DNA from: Melioribacteraceae bacterium
GTDB taxonomy: Bacteria > Bacteroidota > Ignavibacteria > Ignavibacteriales > Melioribacteraceae
DNA: 48,551 nt
NCBI GenBank assembly: GCA_015493615.1
Contig: WGCV01000025.1
Span: 1 to 48,551 of the forward strand
Direction of reading: 5' to 3'
Below are positions 17,974 through 26,897 of the stretch, in pieces; the first letter of the stretch is position 1, and each line of letters starts with the position of its first letter. Made by a program: the position numbers and the translations under genes. The notes under the pieces were generated by a model. The model ran no database searches and was not told where the DNA came from. It worked only from the letters and a program-made list of their open reading frames with translations.

Positions 17974-18986
17974 TGCAAATATCAAAAAACGATATTATCA
18001 GAAACGAAAGTATTACCGTAAAATTCTTTTATGAAAATGTTAAGGAACTTTTCGGAGTTAAGGTCCTTACTCCGGAAGGCGTTGGATTTGAAAAAGAGAT
18101 AAAAGATCAAAACTTACACAGACCCGGTTTAGCTTTAGCCGGGTTTGTTGAATTATTTACTTACAACAGAATACAGCTAATCGGGAACACAGAAAACAGA
18201 TACTGCTTATCTTTAAGCGAAGAAGAAAGGGACAAGGTAATCGAGAGATTATTAAGTTTTGACGTTCCGGCTATTATACTAAGCAACGAGAACGAACCGT
18301 GTCCCGAACTTATTAAACATGCTATCAAGCAGAATGTAGCAGTTTTCCAGATTGAAAACACAAGCACTAAAACAGCTTACTTAATCGGGGATTTTCTGGA
18401 AGATCAGTTTGCGACAAGAGTTTCCCTGCACGCTTCGTTTGTTGACGTGTACGGAATCGGGATGCTTTTTCTCGGGAAATCCGGAATCGGAAAAAGCGAA
18501 GTAGCTTTGGATTTGGTGGAAAGAGGTCACCGTCTTGTAGCGGACGATGTAGTAATCTTAACCAAGAAAGGCGAACATATATTAATCGGGACCGGAACGG
18601 ATATTATCCAGCATGTAATGGAAATACGTGGAATAGGAATTGTAGATGTCCAACACATGTTCGGGGTTCGTTCTATCCGCCATCAAAAGCGCCTTGAGAT
18701 TGTAATAGAACTTGAGATATGGGATGAAAACACCGAATATACAAGAACAGGTTTGGATAATGAAACCATTTCAATATTGGATATCAAGATTCCTTATATG
18801 AAACTCCCGATTTTTCCCGGTAAAAATATTACCGTAATCGCCGAAACAATTGCTTTGAATTATCTCGCTTCGCATTACGGTTATAACGCGGCGAAAGAGT
18901 TGCAAGAAAGACTTCAGAACAGAATTTCAACTAATTTTAACAAGGGGAGAAGATCGGTTAATTACTTCGAGCATGATGAAGAATAA
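17973..18986 (+). CDS. hprK: HPr kinase/phosphorylase
   Basis: 337 aa. The N-terminal domain (1-135) is followed by the kinase domain with H153 (SLHASFVDVYGIG), Walker A GKSGIGKS (168-175), D191-D192 and the HprK signature EIRGIGIVDVQHMFGVRSIR (217-236). All catalytic features of the bifunctional Ser-46 kinase/phosphorylase of HPr are present. No HPr or PTS gene is in the window. In lineages without a sugar PTS, HprK is thought to work on an Npr-like partner or another target. It directly follows hpf with a one-base overlap. Confidence 0.93.
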   Translation: MQISKNDIIRNESITVKFFYENVKELFGVKVLTPEGVGFEKEIKDQNLHRPGLALAGFVELFTYNRIQLIGNTENRYCLSLSEEERDKVIERLLSFDVPAIILSNENEPCPELIKHAIKQNVAVFQIENTSTKTAYLIGDFLEDQFATRVSLHASFVDVYGIGMLFLGKSGIGKSEVALDLVERGHRLVADDVVILTKKGEHILIGTGTDIIQHVMEIRGIGIVDVQHMFGVRSIRHQKRLEIVIELEIWDENTEYTRTGLDNETISILDIKIPYMKLPIFPGKNITVIAETIALNYLASHYGYNAAKELQERLQNRISTNFNKGRRSVNYFEHDEE

Positions 18987-19030
18987 TTAGCTTGATTTAG
19001 ATTGATTATTTAATTATTTTCGCACGTCAT

Positions 19031-19993
19031 ATGAAAAGATACTATTATTTCTCAAATAGCAACTTAAAATTCGTTGAAATTAAAAATTTCAAACGGAAAA
19101 TTATATTATCGGGGCTTGGAGCAACCGCGGTTATTTCCATGCTCATTTTTGCCGGATTTTTTTACTTTCAATCCTTGATTAACCCGACTTCTCAAGTGGA
19201 TTACCTGAAAACTCAAAACAAAGTTTTGCAGTCTAAATTAGATGATTACAATACCAAGTTTAACAAGCTTAAAAAAGATATTGATTACTTAGTTAAGAAC
19301 GATCAAACGTTAAGACTAAAAGTTAACCTTGAACCGTTAAAAGCCGACCAGTTGAATTACGGCGTAGGCGGAAAAGCTATCGGGAATAATGATTTTGCAA
19401 CAACGGGAGAAGCGAAACATATTCTCGACAGTTTGGATTATGTTGTTGACAATCTGACGGCTAAGGTAAATATCGAAAAAGATAATTTTAATGAAATAAG
19501 CAAAACGTTGGAGCTTAACTCCAAACTTTATGACGCAATTCCCGCAATCAAGCCGGCGGACGGACCTTACGGCGACCGGTTCGGAATGAGATTCCACCCG
19601 ATATTAAAAGTGCGTAGAATGCACAACGGAATCGATATTCTGGTTAATACGGGTACTCCCGTTTACGCTACCGGCGGAGGAAGAGTAAAATTTGCCGGAC
19701 GTAAGGGAGGATTGGGACGTACGGTTATTATTGATCATGGTTTCGGATATACGTCCATTTACGGACACTTATCGAGAATAAAAGTTAAGAGAGGTCAGAA
19801 AGTTAAAAGAGGCGATTTAATTGCGCTTTCCGGTAATTCAGGCAGACTATCTACCGGTCCGCATTTGCATTATGAGGTCAGACATAATGGAATTGCGTTA
19901 AATCCGAGAAATTTTATTTTTGACGACATTAAACTTTTTGATTTCTTAACTCATAAAAAAGCAAAGGAAAAGAAGAATGATTTGGACGGTTGA
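19031..19993 (+). CDS. M23-family peptidoglycan endopeptidase, membrane-anchored
   Basis: 320 aa. A single transmembrane helix at about residues 24-46, a coiled coil (about 57-98; many K/L/N), a linker, then an M23 LytM domain. Zinc/catalytic residues: H198-x3-D202 (MHNGID), H246 (SIYGHLSRI) and H278-x-H280 (GPHLHYEV). Probably cleaves peptide cross-links in the periplasm, or acts as an activator, during growth or division. The complete metal site argues for an active enzyme. It is followed by DUF2795 with a 17-base overlap, so the 19.0-22.2 kb genes form one unit. Confidence 0.9.
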   Translation: MKRYYYFSNSNLKFVEIKNFKRKIILSGLGATAVISMLIFAGFFYFQSLINPTSQVDYLKTQNKVLQSKLDDYNTKFNKLKKDIDYLVKNDQTLRLKVNLEPLKADQLNYGVGGKAIGNNDFATTGEAKHILDSLDYVVDNLTAKVNIEKDNFNEISKTLELNSKLYDAIPAIKPADGPYGDRFGMRFHPILKVRRMHNGIDILVNTGTPVYATGGGRVKFAGRKGGLGRTVIIDHGFGYTSIYGHLSRIKVKRGQKVKRGDLIALSGNSGRLSTGPHLHYEVRHNGIALNPRNFIFDDIKLFDFLTHKKAKEKKNDLDG

Positions 19994-20204
19994 ACTGGCA
20001 TCATATCTTGACGACGCTCCGTGGCCTGCCACTAAGGACGAGTTGATAGATTATGCTGAAAGAGTAGGTGTTCCATACGAAGTGGTTGAAAATTTAAAGG
20101 AGTTGGAGGACGACGGCGAGATTTACGAATCCATTGAGGATATTTGGCCCGACTTTCCGACAGACGAAGATTTCTTCTTTTATGATGAAGACGAATACAG
20201 TTGA
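19977..20204 (+). CDS. DUF2795-domain small acidic protein
   Basis: 75 aa. ASYLDDAPWPATKDELIDYA and VPYEVVENLKELEDDGEIY match the DUF2795 fold, a short helical domain of unknown function. The tail is extremely acidic and aromatic (FPTDEDFFFYDEDEYS). The start overlaps the M23 gene by 17 bases. Too small to carry a predicted enzymatic site. Presence between M23 and holB suggests co-expression only. Confidence 0.75.
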   Translation: MIWTVELASYLDDAPWPATKDELIDYAERVGVPYEVVENLKELEDDGEIYESIEDIWPDFPTDEDFFFYDEDEYS

Positions 20205-20213
20205 TAAATTAGG

Positions 20214-21323
20214 GTGGAAGATTTTTTAGATAATCTTGTCGGGCACAAACCTGTAAAACTTCGTTTAAAAAAAATTATCGAGTCGGGCAACATTCCCCAC
20301 GCATTTTTATTTTCCGGACAAAAAGGGGTTGGAAAGTTTGCTTTCGCAATTGAGTTTATTAAATATCTGAATAAATCAAAAAATCTCTCCGATAAAGGTA
20401 TTTCTCAAATAAAAAAATTGCAGAAGCCTTACGTCGAGTTTATTTTCCCGCTTCCTTCAAAAAAGAATGAAACTCCGAACGATTCCCCATATGCAAAATT
20501 GGATGAGTCCGAACTTGACGCCGTACATCAGGCAATAGAAAAAAAAATCCAAAATCCTTATTTTAAGATTGAAATTCCCAAAGCCAATAATGTAAAGATT
20601 AACTCAATTCGCGAACTGAAAAAATATCTCTCCGTAGATAAAAGCGAGATACCTTATTCGGCTGTTATAATTGAAGATGCGGAAAAGATGAGCGATGAAG
20701 CTCAGAATTCATTGCTGAAAAGTTTGGAAGAACCGCCCGAAGGAATAATCTTTTTCCTTCTTGTATCGGACGAAAATTCAATTTTGGATACGATAAAATC
20801 GCGCGCTTGGTACATTAATTTTCCTAACTTAACCGAGAATGATGTCGCCGAAATCCTTTTGAAATATTCGGACGCTTCTCCCGATGATGTAAGAAAAATT
20901 GCTCCTTTCGCCGAAGGTTCCGTTACAAAGGGATTTAAAATTCTTGAATATGGAGCGGAAATAATCGATTTTGTGCTTGATTTTATTCGCCAGTCAATTG
21001 CAGGAAATATTTACTCGGCAACGAAAGCGTTTGACACGCTGATGGATTTAACATCGAATGATTTTGAACTTGTTGCGCAGCTTGTCGCCATGTGGCTTTC
21101 CGACGCCAATAAAGAGAAACTGACTCAAGGCTCTCTCGGAGGTTATTATTTTGAAAGCGATAAATACACGTTTGAAAAGTTTAACCAAAATTTTCGTGAA
21201 GCTGATTTCCCTGATGTTATTAAACGTTTGAACGGACTTACCGACCTTAAGAAAAAGAATGTTTCCTTGAAAATCATACTTATGAATATTATATTTGTTC
21301 TTAACAGTTTAAGTAGAAGGTGA
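20214..21323 (+). CDS. holB: DNA polymerase III delta' subunit (clamp loader)
   Basis: 369 aa, AAA+ clamp-loader fold. IPHAFLFSGQKGVGKF is the Walker A position but ends GKF in place of GKT/S, so nucleotide binding is doubtful, as is usual for delta' subunits. Also IIEDAEKMSDEAQNSLLKSLEEPP (Walker B region) and TIKSRAWYINFP (sensor/SRC position altered to SRA). The zinc-finger cysteines of the proteobacterial type are absent. It helps load the sliding clamp at the replication fork. The start is GTG at 20214. It overlaps ricT by four bases, matching the common holB-ricT gene order. Confidence 0.88.
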   Translation: MEDFLDNLVGHKPVKLRLKKIIESGNIPHAFLFSGQKGVGKFAFAIEFIKYLNKSKNLSDKGISQIKKLQKPYVEFIFPLPSKKNETPNDSPYAKLDESELDAVHQAIEKKIQNPYFKIEIPKANNVKINSIRELKKYLSVDKSEIPYSAVIIEDAEKMSDEAQNSLLKSLEEPPEGIIFFLLVSDENSILDTIKSRAWYINFPNLTENDVAEILLKYSDASPDDVRKIAPFAEGSVTKGFKILEYGAEIIDFVLDFIRQSIAGNIYSATKAFDTLMDLTSNDFELVAQLVAMWLSDANKEKLTQGSLGGYYFESDKYTFEKFNQNFREADFPDVIKRLNGLTDLKKKNVSLKIILMNIIFVLNSLSRR

Positions 21324-22174
21324 AAATGATTCACATAGATCTATCGTTTCTAAAAATTGCAAATCAAACTGAAAAGGAGAAAACACAAACCGAAACCAAA
21401 GTCAACGACAACTTCAAATATAAAATATTCGATCTCTATACCGATTCAATAGTTCAAAATTCGTGCAGCGATTGCGCGTTGAACATAGAACAGTTTAACA
21501 GTTGGGACAGTAGAAATATAATAGAAGTTGAATCCGAAGGATTTTGGGGCGTGCATTTTTGTGAAATACCTCCGAATTTTGAAAGACGAATAAACGTCGG
21601 AGATTTACTTCTTGAAACCGATGGTTCGGCGATGGATATTTCGGTTGTTAAGGAAGTCGGCAAGTTAGTCAATCTCAAGCGTAACCGAATGCGTCTTTCA
21701 AACGAACCCCTTCCCAAAATTTCCCGCCTTTTAACGAGAAAAGATTTTGAACGCTACCAGCAGAATTTAGACGACGAAGCCGACGCGGCTCCGATTTTCA
21801 GAGAACTGGTTGCCAAATACAAACTTGAGATGAAACTGGTAAATATTCATTATCAATTTGACCGCCGTAAACTTTACTTTTTCTACACAGCCGACGGCAG
21901 AGTGGATTTCAGAGAATTGGCTAAGGAATTGGCTAACAGGTTCAGAACGAGAATTGAACTGAGGCAAATCGGAGTTAGAGACGAGGCGCAGAAACTCGGC
22001 GGAGTAGGGACTTGCGGAAGGGAATATTGTTGTTCGACATTTTTGAAAAGTTTCAAACGAATTCAAACGCAGATGGTAATAGATCAAAACCTTTCGACCA
22101 GCGCGTCGAAACTCAGCGGACCTTGCGGGAAGCTGAAGTGTTGTTTGTCGTTTGAACTAACCGGGAAAAATTAA
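21320..22174 (+). CDS. ricT: PSP1-domain protein, RicT (YaaT) family
   Basis: 284 aa. The PSP1 C-terminal domain has VHFCEIPPNF-like residues in the N-terminal half and the cysteine-rich hallmark block: GGVGTCGREYCCSTFLKSF, then DQNLSTSASKLSGPCGKLKCCLSFE (about 225-280). In Bacillus subtilis RicT (YaaT) forms a complex with RicA/RicF carrying Fe-S clusters and affects RNA processing and sporulation; the same biochemistry is assumed by homology only. Four-base overlap with holB. The next 355 bp are repeats. Confidence 0.88.
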   Translation: MKMIHIDLSFLKIANQTEKEKTQTETKVNDNFKYKIFDLYTDSIVQNSCSDCALNIEQFNSWDSRNIIEVESEGFWGVHFCEIPPNFERRINVGDLLLETDGSAMDISVVKEVGKLVNLKRNRMRLSNEPLPKISRLLTRKDFERYQQNLDDEADAAPIFRELVAKYKLEMKLVNIHYQFDRRKLYFFYTADGRVDFRELAKELANRFRTRIELRQIGVRDEAQKLGGVGTCGREYCCSTFLKSFKRIQTQMVIDQNLSTSASKLSGPCGKLKCCLSFELTGKN

Positions 22175-22188
22175 CAGAAAATTCGTTT

Positions 22189-22293
22189 TCGGAAAAACCT
22201 TCGAGGTTTTTTATATTTTGAAAAATAATAAATATTAGATTATTGTTTTACAAATGGCAATTTTTTAATAAGTCAATTTAACCTCGAAGGTTG
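22189..22293. repeat. 105-bp repeat with CCTTCGAGG ends, copy 1
   Basis: The outer arms are ACCTTCGAGGTTTTT and AACCTCGAAGGTT, an inverted repeat, with an AT-rich interior ending TAAGTCAATTTAACC. A same-orientation copy of identical length lies at 25565-25669. The pair encloses the 3-hydroxyacyl-CoA dehydrogenase/thiolase genes. The 9-bp arm CCTTCGAGG is also used in module A of the terminal repeat array. Confidence 0.75.
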
Positions 22294-22303
22294 ATTTATT
22301 AGA

Positions 22304-22463
22304 AGGCTTTGTATAACCATGTAATATGTCATTCTGAATGGAGCGAAGCGAAATGAAGAATCTTAAAACCGGTAATTATACCGAATTTAATGATATTTCA
22401 GACGCCTTTCACTCCGCCATGGCGGACTCAATATGACAATTTTAGGTTTTGCAAAGGTTTCTA
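22304..22463. repeat. TIR-bearing repeat element (TGTCATTCTGAATGG), copy 2
   Basis: A second copy of the element at 12459-12604, opening GGCTTTGTATAACC then TGTCATTCTGAATGG and ending CAATATGACA with TTTTAGGTTTTGCAAAG. It carries an extra TCCGCC/GGCGGA hairpin (22413-22426) at the place where copy 1 has only a short CCGTCC. Both the element and its mini-hairpin lie in the non-coding gap before the dehydrogenase gene. Confidence 0.8.
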
Positions 22464-22529
22464 CTGAATTGAGAAAACTAATTTGTTTTAAGTATATTGT
22501 TTTATATCCAAATAACGGAGATTTTTAAT

Positions 22530-23879
22530 ATGAATTATGATGAAAGATTATCAAACGTCTCAATTTTAGGCGCAGCCGGAAAAATGGGACGCGGAATTTT
22601 GCTTCTTACGGCGAACGAGATGGCTGAACTCAGTCTGCGCAAAGAAAACGCGGACAAAGTCTTTATCTTAAATGCGATTGATATTTCGGATAAAGCTTTA
22701 AATGGCTTAATTAACTACGTAAGAGTTCAAACCAGAAAAATCGCTGAAAAGAAAATTGTTCTTTTGCGAGAAATTTACAAAGACGATCCTACGCTAATCA
22801 ACAATGGCGAAATAATTGACGCCTACATTAACCGGGTTCTGCAGGTCATTCGTCCTACAAAAAGGGTGGAAGCCGCTTACGATTCCAATATTATTTTTGA
22901 AGCCGTAAATGAAAACCCCGAACTTAAAGTTAAACTTTTTAAGCAGATTGACAACAACAGCGAAAAATCCCCGTGGTTTTTTACTAACACGTCGTCAGTG
23001 CCGATTTTCTATTTAGATAAGGAGGCAGAGCTGAAAGGAAGAATAATCGGTTTTCATTTCTACAATCCTCCGGCAATCCAGAAATTGGTTGAATTGATTA
23101 AGTCCGATTTTACGCTGCCCGAAATCGTCGAATTTGCAGAGCAATATGCTAAAAGATTGCGTAAGTTTGTCGTTTCCTCAAATGATTTTGCCGGTTTTAT
23201 AGGGAACGGACATTTTATGCGCGACGCGCTTTACGGAATAAAGGAAGCGGAAAGATTATCGGACGAACTCGGTTTCCCTCAAGCAATTTTGGCTGTTAAT
23301 AAAGTAACTCAAGATTTTATGATCCGTCCGATGGGGATTTTTCAACTTATCGATTATGTGGGAATTGACGTTTGCAAATACATTATGAGCGTTATGAACC
23401 CTTATCTCGAAAATGAAGACCTGCACAGCGATTTACTTGATGAATTGTTCGAGAAAAAAATATTGGGCGGTCAGAATTCCGACGGCTCGCAGAAGGACGG
23501 CTTTTTTAAATATGAAAAGGGAAGAATCAGCTCCGTCCTTAATCCTAAAACCGGAGAATATGTGAATATCGCCGATATTGAAGATGAAGTCAATTCTAAG
23601 CTGGGAGAACTTCCCGAAGGACACATTCCTTGGAAAAAGATTATCAGAATTAAGAAAAGGGATTCCGTTTTGCGTCCTTATTTTACGAATCTCAATAAAA
23701 TGGATTCATTGGGAGCGCGTTTGGCAAAAGCATATTTAAGAAACTCGGAGGCGATCGGAAAACTGCTTGTTGAGATGAATGTCGCGAAATCGGAAAAAGA
23801 TGTAAACGATGTAATGCTTACAGGATTTTTCCACGCTTACGGACCAATAAACGATTACATCGATTTGGAGGAAAATTAA
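22530..23879 (+). CDS. 3-hydroxyacyl-CoA dehydrogenase family protein
   Basis: 449 aa. The frame opens at 22497, but ATG 22530 is preceded by ACGGAG and begins near the Rossmann motif, so it is preferred. The NAD site is VSILGAAGKMGRGIL. FTNTSSVPI and GFHFYNPPAIQKLVELI match the HADH active-site region, including the His of the catalytic dyad in HFYNPP. The C-terminal part (about 190-449) is longer than in a minimal HADH and may carry a second half-domain. Oxidises 3-hydroxyacyl-CoA to 3-ketoacyl-CoA in beta-oxidation or a related CoA pathway. One base separates it from the thiolase, so the two form one unit for consecutive reactions. Confidence 0.85.
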   Translation: MNYDERLSNVSILGAAGKMGRGILLLTANEMAELSLRKENADKVFILNAIDISDKALNGLINYVRVQTRKIAEKKIVLLREIYKDDPTLINNGEIIDAYINRVLQVIRPTKRVEAAYDSNIIFEAVNENPELKVKLFKQIDNNSEKSPWFFTNTSSVPIFYLDKEAELKGRIIGFHFYNPPAIQKLVELIKSDFTLPEIVEFAEQYAKRLRKFVVSSNDFAGFIGNGHFMRDALYGIKEAERLSDELGFPQAILAVNKVTQDFMIRPMGIFQLIDYVGIDVCKYIMSVMNPYLENEDLHSDLLDELFEKKILGGQNSDGSQKDGFFKYEKGRISSVLNPKTGEYVNIADIEDEVNSKLGELPEGHIPWKKIIRIKKRDSVLRPYFTNLNKMDSLGARLAKAYLRNSEAIGKLLVEMNVAKSEKDVNDVMLTGFFHAYGPINDYIDLEEN

Positions 23880-23880
23880 G

Positions 23881-25116
23881 ATGAAAGAGAAAATATATTT
23901 AACTGCAGGTTATAATACAATTTCACTCGGAACGGGAAGAAAAGAATTCAACCCTAAAAAAGAACGTCCCGGAATCGAGCATTATATAAGCGAAGCGGGA
24001 AAAGCCGTTTTGGAACAAATCGGCGGAGCGGATAAAGTTGACGAGGTTGTAATGAGTAATTTCAATGCCTCCGGATACAACAACCAGGCGAATATTCCCG
24101 GTTTTGCTCCCATGATTGATGAAAAGCTTAGATTCAAATCTGCGACAAGAGTTGAGGGAGCATGCGGCTCCGGCGGAATCGCAATGGTAACGTCATTTAA
24201 GTTTTTAATGTCAGGGATGAGCGATGTGATAATGGCGCTTGGATTTGAGGTGCAAAACAGCATGAAAGCCGTTTACGGCGCTGATGTTTTGGCTCAAGCC
24301 GGCTGGGCAAAGGATAGAAAAGCCGGTCATGCGCACTTTTTCCCAGGTCAATTCAGCGACAGAGCGGGAGTTTATTTTGAAAAGTACGGAAGGGAATACG
24401 CTCGTAAAGGATTTGCCCGCTGGTACAGAAATGCAATTGAAAACGCTCGGCTTTGTCCCACGGCTCAGGAATACCACAATACAACCAAAGATTTGGAAAA
24501 AGCTGCTATGAGAGAGCCTAATCCGAAAGTCTTTGTGGAAAATCTGACTGTGCTTGATTGTTCCAAAGTTTCCGACGCCGCTTCCGCAATAGCCGTGATG
24601 ACGGAAGAAGGATTAAAAAGATGCGGTGTCGATAAAAAAGACGCGGTCGAAGTTGTCGGATTCGGACACGCAGAGGAAGATATTACTAAACCGCCTGTTG
24701 ATCCTGTTCGTTTGACTACAACGGAAGCCGCTGTTAAAAAAGCGCTTGAAATGGCGAATTTGACAATGGACGACATCGGTACAATTGAAGCTCATGATTG
24801 TTTTACGGTTGCGGGAATCCTTGCGGTTGAAACTCTCGGATTAGCGGAACCGGGCAAAGGCGCGCAATTTGTTTATGAAGGCAATACCGCAAGAGACGGT
24901 AAAATCCCGATTAACACAACCGGCGGATTAATAGGCTGGGGACATCCTGTAGGCGCTACCGGCGTTCACCAAGCCGTTACGATTTGGGAACAGCTTACCG
25001 GCAAAGCCGGAGACGCTCAAATTGAGATTAAACCGGAAAGACCTTACGGTATGACAATCAATATGGGCGGCGACGATAAATCCGTTGTTTGCGTGATTTA
25101 TAAACGAGCCGAATAA
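23881..25116 (+). CDS. Thiolase (acetyl-CoA acetyltransferase-like, SCP-x type)
   Basis: 411 aa. The nucleophile is C95 in VEGACGSGG. The second catalytic region has EAHDCFTVAG (H305, C307), and the final motif GGLIGWGHPVGATG gives H355. The set matches archaeal/SCP2-type thiolases more than classical FadA, in which the motifs differ (for example GGNCGHP-like). Cleaves or condenses 3-ketoacyl-CoA. It immediately follows the dehydrogenase, forming a two-gene unit. The flanking 105-bp repeats make the pair look like a movable cassette, though no recombinase is next to it. Confidence 0.85.
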   Translation: MKEKIYLTAGYNTISLGTGRKEFNPKKERPGIEHYISEAGKAVLEQIGGADKVDEVVMSNFNASGYNNQANIPGFAPMIDEKLRFKSATRVEGACGSGGIAMVTSFKFLMSGMSDVIMALGFEVQNSMKAVYGADVLAQAGWAKDRKAGHAHFFPGQFSDRAGVYFEKYGREYARKGFARWYRNAIENARLCPTAQEYHNTTKDLEKAAMREPNPKVFVENLTVLDCSKVSDAASAIAVMTEEGLKRCGVDKKDAVEVVGFGHAEEDITKPPVDPVRLTTTEAAVKKALEMANLTMDDIGTIEAHDCFTVAGILAVETLGLAEPGKGAQFVYEGNTARDGKIPINTTGGLIGWGHPVGATGVHQAVTIWEQLTGKAGDAQIEIKPERPYGMTINMGGDDKSVVCVIYKRAE

Positions 25117-25564
25117 AAAATCCAGATAATTTATTGAGATTAATTTCAATTTAAAATTTAGAAATTAAATTTTTAACTTAACAGTTATGACTAAGTTACT
25201 CATAGCTTGTCGCTGACTTTTTGATACTCTTTTAAGGTAGGATAACAAATTTTGTGTAAACGGATTGATCCTTTAGAAGAGTAGCGAAATGGAGTTTGAA
25301 AGAAATTTGCAAAAAAATAATTAACTCAAGTTAACTATTTATACGAAGTTTGTTTGAAATTATCAGAAGAACAAATTACTCAATTAGTTGAGGATTTTCG
25401 TTAGTCTTGATTTTGCTATTTCATAAGTAGCTTCTGTATATGTTGATTGCCGGTAGGTACTCTGCATCGCTTTACCCTAGGAATAAATATAAAAGAAAAC
25501 CATGTAATAATCAGTATTATTTATGCTGATTTAAGTTTATAAATATACTAAACCTAAAATGGTG
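25117..25564. other. Gene-poor gap
   Basis: No open frame with a credible start. A short stretch near 25342-25404 reads through EVCLKLSEEQITQLVEDF in one frame between stops, perhaps a fossil of a helical protein, but it is too short and broken to assign. The rest is AT-rich with no clear hairpin. Confidence 0.4.
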
Positions 25565-25669
25565 TTCGGAAAAACCTTCGAGGTTTTTAATATTCAACAA
25601 TTATTGAAAATTCGTTTAATATATTAACTGCAAATTTCTAAATAAGTCAGTTAAACCTCGAAGGTTTTT
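25565..25669. repeat. 105-bp repeat with CCTTCGAGG ends, copy 2
   Basis: Same orientation and length as 22189-22293: TTCGGAAAAACC then TTCGAGGTTTTT, an AT-rich middle, then TAAGTCAGTTAAACC and TCGAAGGTTTTT. It marks the boundary between core genes and the AT-rich island that follows. Confidence 0.75.
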
Positions 25670-25710
25670 CAATTACTGAATTGCTAAAACCAGTATATAC
25701 TTGTCTTCAA

Positions 25711-26364
25711 CTACAAACCAAATAAGAAATAAAAAAAAGCAGGAATACTTGAAAGAAAGAAAGTGGACAGAAGAAATGCAAGGATAAAGAAAGCGCAATA
25801 TTTTTGAGTTCTAATCTTGAAGATATTTTTTAATGAAAAATATGCATAAACCACAATAATTAGAAATATTACACTAATTTTTGAATAAAAGAATTCCACA
25901 ATATTAGAGCAATCTCTATTTCTCAGTAACAAATCAGCTAATGAATATTTAAGAATATTAAATAAATCATAATGAAAAATTGACTGTACAAAAATAATTC
26001 CAGCTTCAAGTATAAAAGAAAAAATCATCATTGAAAAAGAAAGGAATAAGACCTGATATAGTTCAATAAATTTAAATTCATAAATTCTAAAAGTTCTAAA
26101 TACTAAAAAGATAAAAATAGAATAAATCAAAACTTGAAATGGTGCTCTTAGGATAAATGCTGTGGATTTTAGTAAGAACAAAGATTCATTTGCGTTATTT
26201 CTACCGTTTTCTCCAAGATTAACACCGAAATATGAAAAAACAAAGGAAGAAATTACCGCCACCACCACATATAAAATTAAATTTTTCTTAAATATATCTT
26301 TTATCTCATCCCTTTCTATTCTCCAAGAAAATGGATTAGAATAAAACGCGAATATTTTTTCCAT
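25711..26364 (-). CDS. Polytopic membrane protein, function unknown
   Basis: 217 aa from ATG 26364. An upstream ATG at 26400 would overlap the previous gene by 28 bases; 26364 lies 8 bases after that gene's stop and is preferred. About five hydrophobic segments are visible, including LILYVVVAVISSFVFSYF, APFQVLIYSIFIFLVF, VLFLSFSMMIFSFIL, ISVIFLIIVVYAYF and FILAFLLSTFFL. The N-terminus FYSNPFSWRIERDEI before the first helix is loosely like Yip1-type bacterial proteins, but this is weak. Last gene of the AT-rich island unit; base composition is visibly lower in G+C than its neighbours. Confidence 0.65.
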   Translation of the reverse strand: MEKIFAFYSNPFSWRIERDEIKDIFKKNLILYVVVAVISSFVFSYFGVNLGENGRNNANESLFLLKSTAFILRAPFQVLIYSIFIFLVFRTFRIYEFKFIELYQVLFLSFSMMIFSFILEAGIIFVQSIFHYDLFNILKYSLADLLLRNRDCSNIVEFFYSKISVIFLIIVVYAYFSLKNIFKIRTQKYCAFFILAFLLSTFFLSSIPAFFYFLFGL

Positions 26365-26372
26365 AGTTTTGG

Positions 26373-26828
26373 TTAATTTTTTAATATTGAAAGCAAACAT
26401 GTGTCAGATTTATAGTTTAGAACAAATTTTAAACTATCATTTTCCCATCGAATCATTTTTACTCCTAACATATTTGTTTCAGAAGAAGGTTTGTCAAATA
26501 TCAATTGCATTTGATTTATAAAATATTTATAAGTTTCTTTAGCATTTTTTTTATCTACAATTGCGTTTGATATTCCTCTCATTTTTTGTTCGCCATCGGA
26601 ATTGAAAAAGTATGCAACTCTTAATGGCATAGAATCAACTTTAACTTTAAATAAATAGCCCGTATAAATGAGCGCACTTTTTTCTTCAAGTTGTTTATTC
26701 TTGTTATCTTCAATAAATTGTGTTTTATTAATCTCCCAATTATTACAAATTAGATTGGTGAAATTTGTTTGAGCAAAATTTATTTGAAAAGAAACTACAA
26801 AAATTAAAATGATTATTTTTTTTAGCAT
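26373..26828 (-). CDS. Secreted protein, function unknown
   Basis: 151 aa. A clear signal peptide (KKIIILIFVVSFQINFAQ) is followed by a mature domain of about 130 residues with no recognised motif. It contains NNWEINKTQFIED and an AYFFNSDGEQKMRGIS stretch, beta-rich in character, like many Bacteroidota periplasmic or lipid-binding small domains. The ribosome site AGAGG precedes the ATG. Third member of the minus-strand island unit. Confidence 0.7.
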   Translation of the reverse strand: MLKKIIILIFVVSFQINFAQTNFTNLICNNWEINKTQFIEDNKNKQLEEKSALIYTGYLFKVKVDSMPLRVAYFFNSDGEQKMRGISNAIVDKKNAKETYKYFINQMQLIFDKPSSETNMLGVKMIRWENDSLKFVLNYKSDTCLLSILKN

Positions 26829-26897
26829 TATAGACCTCTTCTAGTAAAAACAGAGATACTACAAAATAGTATCTCCATTATAGTAATTAAAAATAAT

